From the IMG/VR virus record IMGVR_UViG_3300019761_000005, positions 1-35,935 of that record: 35,935 nucleotides of DNA; one strand, given 5' to 3'. Position numbers and translations under genes: made by a program. Each line of letters begins with the position of its first letter. Positions within the stretch are counted from its first letter, which is position 1. This DNA is from a virus. The notes below the pieces were generated by a model. The model saw nothing but the letters and a program-made list of their open reading frames with translations. It was not told the origin of the DNA and did no database searches. Positions 5,767 to 12,572 of this stretch are shown here, in pieces.

Positions 5767-6312
5767 CTATCTATTTTCAAGCATTTTAATTGCGTTTTGT
5801 TGGTTTTCGTAATTTAATTCACTTACTGAATTTACCTTGAAGTATTTAAAGAATTCAACCTTATTTACTTTCTTTTCTTTTAATAGTTTATTAATAGTTT
5901 GAATTGCTGTTGTTTGTGAATTATCTTGTGCATCTACTTCGTGGGTATTTGATGTGTCGTCCAGCATAAATAACTTCTGCATTGCACTTTTTGAAGCGTA
6001 TGAACTAGTAGAAATTGTTACCATAGAATCATCCATTCCTTTTTTAGACATACACTCTCTTGCAAAGGCTGTTGCACTTATTGAATCAGTTCCATCTGTA
6101 ATAGTTGCTGTTGCTTTTACATAAAATCTATCTCCGATTAAAACTAAATCTTCATCAATCTTAACTACTAATTCATCATTTAAATGTTTTTTTAGTGAAT
6201 CAAAAATACTTTCTAAGTTTCTATAATTATATTTTCCAAAAGCATTATATAATTTTTTTTCACAAACTAACTCTCTTTGAATCTTTGCTAACTTCTTTGT
6301 TATATTACTCAT
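5767..6312 (-). CDS. erf: ERF-family single-strand annealing protein
   Basis: 181 residues. The N-terminal ERF motif is clear (AFGKYNYRNLESIFDSLKK, residues 25-42), with a core strand region (DRFYVKATATITDG) and an AKxSAMQKLF-like segment (ASKSAMQKLFMLDD). ERF proteins anneal complementary single strands during phage recombination and circularisation or concatemer formation. I chose the ATG at 6312, one codon inside a GTG, because AAGGA lies 6 bases away and it forms a TGATG overlap with the upstream stop. The C-terminal ~50 residues are a variable helical tail. Confidence 0.93.
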   Translation of the reverse strand: MSNITKKLAKIQRELVCEKKLYNAFGKYNYRNLESIFDSLKKHLNDELVVKIDEDLVLIGDRFYVKATATITDGTDSISATAFARECMSKKGMDDSMVTISTSSYASKSAMQKLFMLDDTSNTHEVDAQDNSQTTAIQTINKLLKEKKVNKVEFFKYFKVNSVSELNYENQQNAIKMLENR

Positions 6313-6503
6313 CACTTATCCTTTTCAATCATATAAGCTTCATCCTCGTCCTTAAGAACTGGATAGCCGTTGTCGTTGTAAAAATCTTCGACAGCTTGTT
6401 CGATTCCTAATTCATTAGCCATTTCTACTATTGATACTAAATCTTCTTTTGTTACTTCATCGTCTTTTGCTATTGCTTCGAATTGTGTTGTGAATCTGCT
6501 CAT
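6312..6503 (-). CDS. Hypothetical small acidic protein
   Basis: 63 residues, acidic, beginning MSRFTTQFEAIAKDDEV, with a helix-rich composition. One-base overlap (TGATG) with the ERF gene downstream suggests coupled translation with it. No recognised domain. Confidence 0.78.
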   Translation of the reverse strand: MSRFTTQFEAIAKDDEVTKEDLVSIVEMANELGIEQAVEDFYNDNGYPVLKDEDEAYMIEKDK

Positions 6504-6680
6504 TTATTTATCCTTCTTTTCTAATGCTTCAATTCTCTTAAGTAAATCCTCTTTTTCTTTCTTCTCTTCTCTAGCTTTTCTATTGCAAGAATGACAAGTA
6601 TAAAAATTTGTTAATCCGTCAGAATCTACACTAGTTTCTCTCCCACATCTTGGGCAATCTGGATTTGAAAACCAACCCAT
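6504..6680 (-). CDS. Zinc-ribbon plus coiled-coil small protein (58 aa)
   Basis: 58 residues: two CxxC pairs (CPRC at 9-12, CHSC at 29-32) forming a zinc ribbon, then a highly charged helix (KAREEKKEKEDLLKRIEALEKK) likely to dimerise. The start overlaps the stop of the upstream gene (TAATG) and the stop abuts the downstream start, so it fills its slot exactly. It could recruit or bridge nucleic acid or protein partners; no specific role visible. Confidence 0.8.
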   Translation of the reverse strand: MGWFSNPDCPRCGRETSVDSDGLTNFYTCHSCNRKAREEKKEKEDLLKRIEALEKKDK

Positions 6681-6871
6681 TACTTATCCTTCTCAATTTC
6701 TTTTTCCAACTTCTTAACGTCTCTTAAAGTAGCCTCTCTCATAATCTGAGAGAAACTAATTTTATGTTCTCTGTCTGATTTACTTGCATTTACTTTTTTG
6801 ATAATTCCCTCTATCCACTCTGAATCATCATAAGTAAACTTAGTGTTTTTAACCTCTGTTAGTTTTGCCAT
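6680..6871 (-). CDS. Hypothetical small protein, first gene of leftward operon
   Basis: 63 residues, basic and helical in the second half (MREATLRDVKKLEKEIEKDK). It is the first gene left of the divergent promoter region, with a strong AAAGGAG site. Position suggests a very early gene. No motif recognised. Confidence 0.78.
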   Translation of the reverse strand: MAKLTEVKNTKFTYDDSEWIEGIIKKVNASKSDREHKISFSQIMREATLRDVKKLEKEIEKDK

Positions 6872-7034
6872 TCTATATCTCCTTTTTTTAATTGATTAGA
6901 AATTGTAACATGATAAAAATAAAACTATGCTTAAAAAAGATTACTTTTTATTTTACTTTGAGTATGCTATATTGTAAGCTATATTTAAGATTACTTCGTG
7001 TAAACTGCTTTTATTAATTTAAAGGAGTAGAGAG
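6872..7034. promoter_or_regulatory. Divergent promoter/operator region
   Basis: This is the only divergent gene junction apart from the moron island, with transcription leaving both ways. Rightward -10 candidates are TATATT at 6968-6973 (with TGC before it, an extended -10) and at 6980-6985. Leftward candidate is TACAAT (minus strand of 6902-6907). Direct repeats: AAGATTACTT at 6937-6946 and 6987-6996 (50 bp apart), and GCTATATT at 6966-6973 and 6978-6985 (12 bp apart). A GTAAC half-site at 6905-6909 lies 58 bp before the first TATATT. Confidence 0.7.
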
Positions 7035-7256
7035 ATGAAAATACAAGCACAAGAAGTAAAAGTAGAGCCAATAAACAGTAAATATATCGAGGTTACCTTA
7101 GAGAGTCCAGATATGGAATTCCTGCACGATATTAAAGTCGAGGATTTATTAGCAGGTTTCGATTGTCAAGAACTATTTGAAAAGATTATAGAGAATGACG
7201 AATTGATATTACATGACTATTTAGAGAAGAATGGTTATATCTTTAATAAAGCGTAA
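7035..7256 (+). CDS. Hypothetical protein, first rightward gene
   Basis: 73 residues, acidic, beginning MKIQAQEVKVEPINSKYIEV, with an AAAGGAG site 8 bases before the ATG. No recognised domain. First gene of the rightward operon. Confidence 0.8.
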   Translation: MKIQAQEVKVEPINSKYIEVTLESPDMEFLHDIKVEDLLAGFDCQELFEKIIENDELILHDYLEKNGYIFNKA

Positions 7257-7266
7257 GGAGATTGAG

Positions 7267-7638
7267 ATGAGTGAGATTATTAGTAAAGAGTTGTTGAGTG
7301 CGGTTTTAGGATACAGAATTAACAAGGTTAGTTTGTACAATAAAAGAAATAAATCAATTAATGTAACTGGTAAAACTGAAAAATATTGCCCAAATACAGA
7401 AGCTTGGGGCATATATGAACTAGTTCATAAGTGTAAAGAGTGGGCTTGGCATAATGGATTTGTAATTTGTGAAATAGGGGATACAACAAAAGTGTATGAT
7501 AGGTCAACAAAGTACGAACTGTTTTATATACAGAATAATGACCAATATAATAATTTTATTCCTTACGATACCAGACTAGTCTTTAAAGTAACTCAATGGA
7601 TATTAGACAACAAGGTTAAACAATGCAAGGAAAATTAA
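7267..7638 (+). CDS. Hypothetical protein (parent of the 10135 fragment)
   Basis: 123 residues starting MSEIISKELLSAVLGYRI. A longer in-frame start exists at 7231, but AAGGAG lies just before the ATG at 7267. The central segment (AWGIYELVHKCKEWAWHNGF) is typical of phage proteins of unknown function. The first 30 bases of this gene are repeated at 10134-10163, where they head a broken copy. It overlaps the HTH gene by 16 bases. Confidence 0.8.
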   Translation: MSEIISKELLSAVLGYRINKVSLYNKRNKSINVTGKTEKYCPNTEAWGIYELVHKCKEWAWHNGFVICEIGDTTKVYDRSTKYELFYIQNNDQYNNFIPYDTRLVFKVTQWILDNKVKQCKEN

Positions 7639-7991
7639 GAACATTCAAAACCAACAGCCAAAACTCAAAGATTCTAGCCTACTTAAAAACTGGCAAAACT
7701 TTAACAGTTGCACAGGGTCGAAAACTTGGCTTCGGGGATAACACGAGAAGCAGAATTTCAGAGATTAAAGAAGCTGGGTATCCAATAGAATCAAAACAAG
7801 TAAAGTTTGATGGTGGATTCATAGCACGATACAACATGAGCCGTTCATGGTTCTTGGAGCAAATCGGGGTTTGTCACGTTGTTTTCAAAGACAAAGACAA
7901 TAATTATGCGTTTGATAAAAACGGAAACTTAGAGTATTTAGCACGAGTTGTTAAAGATTTAGAGAATGGCTTTACTGCTGTTCTATTTTAG
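7623..7991 (+). CDS. Helix-turn-helix (HTH_39-like) DNA-binding protein
   Basis: 122 residues. Residues 12-57 (SQNSKILAYLKTGKTLTVAQ ... RSRISEIKEAGYPI) match the HTH_39 pattern: QN..IL.yLk.G..lT...a......RisEi...Gy.I. The rest (about 60 residues) is unassigned. It is the only clear DNA-binding regulator in the genome, so it is a candidate, by inference only, to act on the GTAAC repeats or the divergent region. Confidence 0.8.
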   Translation: MQGKLRTFKTNSQNSKILAYLKTGKTLTVAQGRKLGFGDNTRSRISEIKEAGYPIESKQVKFDGGFIARYNMSRSWFLEQIGVCHVVFKDKDNNYAFDKNGNLEYLARVVKDLENGFTAVLF

Positions 7992-8000
7992 GGGATAGGT

Positions 8001-8120
8001 GTGGATAATCAAAAATTACTTGAGCTTGTTTTTGTAGGTTGTTTTGTTATTTTACCGTTTACAGTAGGTGTATTTGGATTAATTAAATTATATTTAGACA
8101 TGAAAAGAGGAAGAAGATGA
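8001..8120 (+). CDS. Small membrane protein with GTG start (39 aa)
   Basis: 39 residues from a GTG preceded by GGGGATAGGT. One long hydrophobic stretch (LLELVFVGCFVILPF ... GVFGLIKLYL) ends in a basic MKRGRR tail. It ends in a 4-base ATGA overlap with the YopX gene, which supports translation. Probably a single-pass inner membrane protein; function unknown. Confidence 0.62.
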   Translation: MDNQKLLELVFVGCFVILPFTVGVFGLIKLYLDMKRGRR

Positions 8121-8545
8121 ATGAGTTTATAGCTTGGGATAGGAAAGAGGAAAGTTTTAAGTATTCAGGAAAAGACAAATATTATGAATTTACACCATTT
8201 CAGGGATTATGTAAATATTACACAGACGAAGTTGAAGATAGATTCACATTTCATAAACATATAGGTATAAAAGACATCAATGAAAAAAAGATTTATGCTG
8301 ATTGTTCGATTATTGAGTTTGATTTTACAGGATTCGGAGAAACTGAAAGTGAAAGATATAAAGGTTTTATCAAATGGAATAATGAAAGATACAGATATGA
8401 CATTGAGGTATTTTCTCATGGAGATAAGGACGGGGATAATTATATCTTTAATTTAGGAAAATGTATTAATAGAATAGAAACCCTAAAAATAATAGGAACA
8501 CTCCAAGAAGATGGAGAAAAATTTGGATTTTCATGCAAACAGTAA
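8117..8545 (+). CDS. YopX-family protein (second copy)
   Basis: 142 residues with the YopX layout: FIAWDRKEESFKY at the N-terminus, HIGIKDINEKKIYADCSIIEF in the middle and TLKIIGTLQED at the end. It is diverged from the other YopX gene at the circle junction, so this is an old duplication or an independent acquisition. YopX proteins have no settled function. It is the last gene before the small-RNA region. Confidence 0.88.
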   Translation: MNEFIAWDRKEESFKYSGKDKYYEFTPFQGLCKYYTDEVEDRFTFHKHIGIKDINEKKIYADCSIIEFDFTGFGETESERYKGFIKWNNERYRYDIEVFSHGDKDGDNYIFNLGKCINRIETLKIIGTLQEDGEKFGFSCKQ

Positions 8546-8568
8546 TATTAACATTTTCAGCGATAGAA

Positions 8569-8598
8569 TTAGACTTTTAAGGAGTTTTTTGCTATAAT
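8569..8598 (+). promoter_or_regulatory. Sigma70-like promoter for candidate small RNA
   Basis: TTAGAC at 8569-8574, an 18-bp spacer, and a perfect TATAAT at 8593-8598. Start expected near 8605. It faces a terminator at 8619-8671 with no open frame between, and lies 24 bases after the stop of the YopX gene. Confidence 0.65.
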
Positions 8599-8604
8599 AT
8601 GGTT

Positions 8605-8671
8605 TCTATACTCACTTTAAGCCCAATGAATTTTAAAATCGGAGACGTGGGAGTCGTCTAGTTGGGTTTTT
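8605..8671 (+). ncRNA. Candidate small RNA (about 67 nt) with intrinsic terminator
   Basis: From the promoter at 8569-8598 to a terminator: outer stem 8619-8626 with 8662-8669 (AAGCCCAA/TTGGGTTT, one G-U), inner stem AGACG/CGTCT around a UGGGAGU loop, then a run of five T. The loop carries GGGAG, which resembles a ribosome binding site and could pair with a CUCCC sequence. It could instead be a terminator for the yopX transcript, with promoter and hairpin as separate elements. Confidence 0.55.
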
Positions 8672-8710
8672 GTATAGTATAATACAAAATTAAGTTTTAA
8701 TAATTTATAG

Positions 8711-8794
8711 AATACTCTTTTGATTGAGTTTAATCTATGGCTAGGCTTCTTAGTCATTAGAGTGTTTTATTAAGTTATTGTAATAGTCTAGCCA
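8711..8794 (+). other. Possible pseudoknot leader or origin region
   Basis: Two interleaved pairings: AATACTCT (8711-8718) with AGAGTGTT (8759-8766), and TGGCTAG (8738-8744) with CTAGCCA (8788-8794), 8 and 7 bp, arranged as an H-type pseudoknot or as alternatives. A TATAAT at 8678-8683 lies upstream. It sits in the 311-base gap before the replication-type gene at 8857; I see no gene in it. Confidence 0.4.
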
Positions 8795-8856
8795 ACTATC
8801 TTTATTTATCAATCACTTAAATTTATTAATGTTCTGGCAAAACTAAAAGGTCAAAT

Positions 8857-9633
8857 ATGAGAAAATCTTTTTTACTGCATATTGATTCTTTATGTATATT
8901 AGACGATTTGACGGATGAGCAAAAAGGTCAATTATTTAATGCTATATATCAGTTTCAATTAGGTAATAAAATAGAGTTATCATCTATAATTAAAATTGCA
9001 TTTAGTCAATTTAAAAACCAATTTATGAGAGATGCCGAAAAGTATGAAAAGACTTGTGAGGCTCGAAAATTAGCAGGTTCTAAAGGTGGTAAGCAAAAAG
9101 TAGCAAATGCTACCAACTCTAAGCAAAAAGTAGCAAACGTAGCAGAGAGTGATAATGATAGTAAGAGTAAGAATAAGAGTGATAGTAAGAATAAAGAAGA
9201 ACCTATTAAACCTTTAGAAAATCTAAAGGACGAGTTTGAACCAATATGGAAAGATTATTCACTAACCTTTTTAAAAGCTAAAGGAAGAGGCGGAGGAGTT
9301 AAGAAAAAGGCTAAGGCTAATTTTAATAAGCTAATAGCTAAATATTCTTTGACTCAAATTTTAGATTTAATAGAGGCTCATAAAAAACTTAAAATAGGAC
9401 ATAAGGATTTAGAAAGACTTTTAACGATTAATTACATGAAGCAATTCTTAGAAGATAGTACAACCGCTCCTACTGGTTTAGTTCCCATTGATTGGATAGG
9501 TAAAAAATTTATATACGGGGAATACAGATGTGAGTTTACCGAAAAAGGATATTTTAATATAACCCAAGATTATGAAGTCACAAACACACAAGATGTAAAA
9601 AATATAATTGAAGGAATCAAGAATGCAGGATAG
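8857..9633 (+). CDS. DUF6291-type, probable replication initiation protein
   Basis: 258 residues. The N-terminal ~75 residues match DUF6291 (SFLLHIDSLCILDDLTDEQKGQLF ... FSQFKNQFMRDAEKYEKTCEARK with AGSKGGK after it), a domain found at the start of phage replication and DnaC-loader-like proteins. A Lys/Ser/Asn-rich linker (about 80-115) joins a helical C-terminal domain with FEPIWKDYSLTFLKAKGRGGG. No DnaC-type ATPase follows. Upstream lies a structured region that could be its leader or an origin. The ribosome binding site is AAAAGG. Confidence 0.78.
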   Translation: MRKSFLLHIDSLCILDDLTDEQKGQLFNAIYQFQLGNKIELSSIIKIAFSQFKNQFMRDAEKYEKTCEARKLAGSKGGKQKVANATNSKQKVANVAESDNDSKSKNKSDSKNKEEPIKPLENLKDEFEPIWKDYSLTFLKAKGRGGGVKKKAKANFNKLIAKYSLTQILDLIEAHKKLKIGHKDLERLLTINYMKQFLEDSTTAPTGLVPIDWIGKKFIYGEYRCEFTEKGYFNITQDYEVTNTQDVKNIIEGIKNAG

Positions 9634-10030
9634 TTATTTTATAGAATATGATTCACAAACGAAAGATAAGGTAGCTACACGCTTCAATCTAAGTGTAAAG
9701 CAACTCAATGTACTATTATTTGCTTACGACCACGTGTGTGTAATAGGAGGGCTTTTATTTAGAAGTGAGATTCAACTAGACGATATTAAATATCACGATG
9801 GAAAAAATTATTCTCCATTGCCTAGAATCATGAGAAGAGTTATTGAGAAGATACCTAAAAATGATTTTCATAAATTTTTTAGCCCTTTTAAATTTTCTTT
9901 GTTTTTTGAAAAGTTCGTAGAAAATGTTTTTAAAATGGAATTAAGAAATAGTAGAGATATTTTAGGGCAAGGGGTTATTTGTTATAAGAAAAGTTCTTCA
10001 ATAATTTTTGAGAATACTTTTTCTAGTTGA
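9623..10030 (+). CDS. Hypothetical protein
   Basis: 135 residues starting MQDSYFIEYDSQTKDKV. The ATG at 9623 is preferred over an upstream start because AAGGAA lies 7 bases before it; the overlap with the DUF6291 gene is 11 bases. The C-terminal region is Phe/Lys-rich (FHKFFSPFKFSLFFEKF). The KQLNVLLFAYDHVCVIGG segment could be a small helical domain. Not recognised. A degenerate GTAAC element (site E) follows 4 bases after the stop. Confidence 0.75.
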   Translation: MQDSYFIEYDSQTKDKVATRFNLSVKQLNVLLFAYDHVCVIGGLLFRSEIQLDDIKYHDGKNYSPLPRIMRRVIEKIPKNDFHKFFSPFKFSLFFEKFVENVFKMELRNSRDILGQGVICYKKSSSIIFENTFSS

Positions 10031-10034
10031 TTTT

Positions 10035-10115
10035 GTTACTTTAAGTAATACTATTTAAAAACCAAGCAAATAAGCCTTGAATTAATTGCTATTACGTAAA
10101 GATAGCTGGTAGAAT
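10035..10115 (+). promoter_or_regulatory. Degenerate GTAAC-type promoter (site E)
   Basis: GTTACTTTAAGTAAT at 10035-10049, then 60 bp, then TAGAAT at 10110-10115 with TTGCTA (10086-10091) 18 bp upstream as a -35. It points at the broken reading frame at 10135. The element is imperfect (GTTAC...GTAAT), consistent with decay after its gene was lost. Confidence 0.45.
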
Positions 10116-10134
10116 AAAATAAAAAGGATAGAGG

Positions 10135-10191
10135 ATGAGTGAGATTATTAGTAAAGAGTTGTTTGCTATGAAGACGATATTGAGATTATAA
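10135..10191 (+). pseudogene. Truncated duplicate of the 7267 gene (18 codons)
   Basis: ATGAGTGAGATTATTAGTAA and the bases after it, to 10163, are identical to the start of the gene at 7267 (30 identical bases including one before the ATG). The copy then diverges and stops after 18 codons (MSEIISKELFAMKTILRL). It is still preceded by AAAAAGGA and by the site E promoter, so it looks like the stump of a deleted paralogue. Confidence 0.7.
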
Positions 10192-10271
10192 GTAACCAAA
10201 AGTAACCATTCCGAAATACTTTACCATAAAGGGCAGTTTTGCTTTGTGTATTTCTTGTGGTGTGTTATAGT
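10192..10271 (+). promoter_or_regulatory. Promoter with GTAAC-N5-GTAAC upstream element (site C)
   Basis: GTAACCAAAAGTAAC at 10192-10206 directly after the stop of the broken frame, exactly 59 bp, then -10 TATAGT (10266-10271) preceded by GGTGTGT; a weak -35 (TTTGTG) is at 17-bp spacing. Same element and spacing as sites A and B but on the opposite strand, so it follows gene direction and not genome position. Confidence 0.75.
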
Positions 10272-10299
10272 TTGGTATTGAAATTAAAAGGAGATAGAA

Positions 10300-10728
10300 A
10301 TGGAAAAAGAATGTAATTTTGAAAAGTTTGGTTTTGAGAAGCCTGACTTTGAGTGTGAGTTATTAAAGAAAGACAAATTTGATTATATTTTTGGTTTTGT
10401 AGGTGATAATTGTTTATTGTGGCTTGAAAGTGGAAAGTGCTTTATGGCTACGCATAGTAATGAACAGGATATGCCTGAGTATAACCTAACCCCTATTAAA
10501 AAAGAGTGGTATGAAGATGCTGATAATTTTCCTGAAGTAGTTAAAAATGATGATGGTAGAATAGAATTAGCTATAGGATTTGACAAAAATAGACATATTT
10601 TTCTTTTTAGAGGAGATGATTATAGTAATATTTGTAATGGATGGAGAAAAATATTTAGTATTGAAAGATTTACTAGTGATTTAACAGTTAGTGACTTAAA
10701 AGAATTACAATCTAAATATAAACTATGA
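10300..10728 (+). CDS. Hypothetical protein under site C promoter
   Basis: 142 residues, acidic, with FGFVGDNCLLWLESGKCFMA and a YNLTPIKKEWYEDADNFPEV segment that resembles other phage proteins of unknown function. The site C promoter and an AAAAGGAG site drive it alone, and the convergent terminator at 10769 ends it. A stand-alone transcription unit at the end of the rightward operon is typical of an accessory gene. Function unknown. Confidence 0.8.
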   Translation: MEKECNFEKFGFEKPDFECELLKKDKFDYIFGFVGDNCLLWLESGKCFMATHSNEQDMPEYNLTPIKKEWYEDADNFPEVVKNDDGRIELAIGFDKNRHIFLFRGDDYSNICNGWRKIFSIERFTSDLTVSDLKELQSKYKL

Positions 10729-10768
10729 TATAATAACCCCTAACTTGACAGAGTTACTCAAAATTTGT

Positions 10769-10796
10769 CACAGCCTGTTTCGATGGGCTGTGTTTT
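10769..10796. terminator. Convergent intrinsic terminator
   Basis: CACAGCC (10769-10775) and GGCTGTG (10786-10792) form a 7-bp GC-rich stem with a 10-base loop, followed by TTTT on the plus strand; reading leftward the stem is preceded by AAAA. It lies between the ends of the rightward operon and the long leftward late operon and probably serves both. Confidence 0.8.
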
Positions 10797-11238
10797 ATCC
10801 TCTAAACCATCTACCAAACAATCTAACACCAGCCCAAAAACTCCAACCAACAACCGCAGATTTGAATCTGTATCTTAGTTTGTGGTGCTCTTCTGTTTCA
10901 ATGGCTATCTTTCTCTTATACTCTGATATTATCGCTAATCTGAACATTTTATCAGCAAAAGAACGCGGTACATCTTTTTGGGAATAAAGCCAATCATGAA
11001 GCACAGAAGGATACTTATAGTATTTATTGTCAGGTGGAATTAGCCAATGTAGGAATTTTGGAGTTGAAGCTAAGTTAGTCATAAACACAGTTTGATTCCA
11101 TGCCTTTCTAACTAACAACTCGTTTACACCGTTAAAAAATTTCATATCCTCTTTTAATGAATAAAACATAACTCCGTTTTCGTCAGGATATTCTTCTAAT
11201 AAATCTGGTCTATTAATAAACCCTATGTCTTTATTCAT
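10795..11238 (-). CDS. DUF1353-family protein
   Basis: 147 residues with the DUF1353 hallmarks: ASTPKFLHWLIPP (about residues 57-69) followed by YPSVLHDWLYSQ (76-87), in which His81 and Asp82 are the conserved pair, then ADKMF. DUF1353 proteins are small phage proteins found near lysis or tail genes; their role is unknown, though the HD pair suggests metal binding or hydrolysis. It is the last gene of the leftward late operon, overlapping the small membrane gene upstream. Confidence 0.85.
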   Translation of the reverse strand: MNKDIGFINRPDLLEEYPDENGVMFYSLKEDMKFFNGVNELLVRKAWNQTVFMTNLASTPKFLHWLIPPDNKYYKYPSVLHDWLYSQKDVPRSFADKMFRLAIISEYKRKIAIETEEHHKLRYRFKSAVVGWSFWAGVRLFGRWFRG

Positions 11239-11437
11239 TATGATTCGCCATTATAGAATACTCACACTCTTTTGTAAAAGTGTTTATACATATTACGTAT
11301 CCGTCACCATCATCTAAATAGCTAAATTGTGGAGAAACTAGATATAAGGTTATAATTAAAAACGTAGCTACTAATACTACAGTTCTTTTTATCCATTTTT
11401 TAATGCTTAGTTTGAATTCTTCATTTGTTTGTTTCAT
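11231..11437 (-). CDS. Small membrane protein of the lysis block
   Basis: 68 residues with one N-terminal membrane helix (about residues 18-38, TVVLVATFLIITLYL) and a short periplasmic tail containing two cysteines (YVICINTFTKECEYS). Its ATGA start overlaps the endolysin stop. Position directly after the endolysin suggests a lysis accessory or spanin substitute, but no coiled coil or lipobox supports a true spanin. The two cysteines may form a disulfide. Confidence 0.72.
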   Translation of the reverse strand: MKQTNEEFKLSIKKWIKRTVVLVATFLIITLYLVSPQFSYLDDGDGYVICINTFTKECEYSIMANHNE

Positions 11438-12006
11438 GTTCTTCTCGCTCTACCTCTCCAGCCTACTCTATATCTTTCAAGATTAATCCCGTGTTTAGCT
11501 TTACTTTTAATTACTTCTTCGATAAATTCTTCTTCAAAATCATCATACTGTCTGTCAAATAAATCTTCATTGTAACAGTTTAAAGCCTTTAAAGTCTTTT
11601 CCCCTAATATCCCGTCCACTTTTACGTCAATAACCCTCTGTGCTATCTTAACTGCAACGACACGACCACTTAATACGGCACGGTCAAAAAGTTCTGAAGC
11701 TATACGTTGACTATGGATTTCAGATAATCTTATTTTATCCCAATAGTAACGCTCAAATATTCCGTAAACTTGTGATTGTATTACATCGTCATAAAATAGC
11801 ATTTTGGAAGTTCTTTCTATATCGTGGCCACACATTAGATGTAAACTTTTTACAAACCCCCAATCTATTTTATTAGGGTTGGCCACCTCGTAAATTCCTC
11901 CAAGAGTAAAGCCTTTTTCACCCTTGTTTTTATGTAGGAATCTTTCGGGTATGCTACTAAATTCATCATCTTGGAGTTGCTTGTAAGCCTTGTTAAACTG
12001 TGCCAT
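11434..12006 (-). CDS. Glycosyl hydrolase 108 endolysin
   Basis: 190 residues. The N-terminal GH108 muramidase domain has the form seen in Campylobacterota: DDEF with probable catalytic Glu15, LHKNKGEKGFTLGGIYEVAN, then IDWGFV and ERYYWDKIRLSEIHSQRIA. A C-terminal peptidoglycan-binding-like module contains IDVKVDGILGEKTLKALN. It would cleave the glycan backbone. No signal peptide or SAR helix is visible, so release depends on the holin directly upstream (TAATG overlap). The family form is the main clue to the host phylum. Confidence 0.9.
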   Translation of the reverse strand: MAQFNKAYKQLQDDEFSSIPERFLHKNKGEKGFTLGGIYEVANPNKIDWGFVKSLHLMCGHDIERTSKMLFYDDVIQSQVYGIFERYYWDKIRLSEIHSQRIASELFDRAVLSGRVVAVKIAQRVIDVKVDGILGEKTLKALNCYNEDLFDRQYDDFEEEFIEEVIKSKAKHGINLERYRVGWRGRARRT

Positions 12007-12563
12007 TATTTATCCCTTAATGTAGCCATATGTAGAGTTTTCTCTTTGCTACCTTTTGAAGAACCAAAATAATAACCATAAATATCTTTTGCTACTGCAG
12101 CTACTATACCTGTTGCTTGACCAATTATAAAACTTTCTTCTTTTGTCATGTCTCCAAGTCCATTAGATAACATATAAGCTACCATTCCAAAAAATGCCAC
12201 TACTCCTAATGTTGCTAGAACTGGTTGTATTAAATTCTCTTTTCCTGCATCAGCTAAACCGATTTCTCTATTGTGTGCAGATACTCTTTCGGCTACTCTT
12301 GTTTTTTCGTATTCTAATTCTATTTGAGCCATTTCTTTTAAGTGATGATTTAATAACTCTGATTCTCTAACTTCAAGTTCTTTTAGTTTTACTGCTACAT
12401 CTGGATTCATTCTAATTGCTTCAATGACTGCGTCAGGTTCATTTGATACACCCAACACACTAGCTACTAAACTTCCAATTGCTCCACCTGCTGGACCACC
12501 CAAAACAGTTCCTAATATTGGGGCTGATTGTCCTACGACTTTTGCTATATCTTTCCACTCCAT
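12006..12563 (-). CDS. Holin of the 3TM family
   Basis: 185 residues with three hydrophobic segments: about 14-38 (Gly/Ala-rich, ILGTVLGGPAGGAIGS), 112-132 (LIQPVLATLGVVAFFGMVAY) and 144-166. A long charged helix (about 55-105) lies between the first two. This is the layout of the phage and GTA three-TM holins. It would form membrane lesions that release the GH108 endolysin encoded next. An AAGGGG ribosome binding site precedes the ATG. Confidence 0.85.
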   Translation of the reverse strand: MEWKDIAKVVGQSAPILGTVLGGPAGGAIGSLVASVLGVSNEPDAVIEAIRMNPDVAVKLKELEVRESELLNHHLKEMAQIELEYEKTRVAERVSAHNREIGLADAGKENLIQPVLATLGVVAFFGMVAYMLSNGLGDMTKEESFIIGQATGIVAAVAKDIYGYYFGSSKGSKEKTLHMATLRDK

Positions 12564-12572
12564 GCTATCCCC

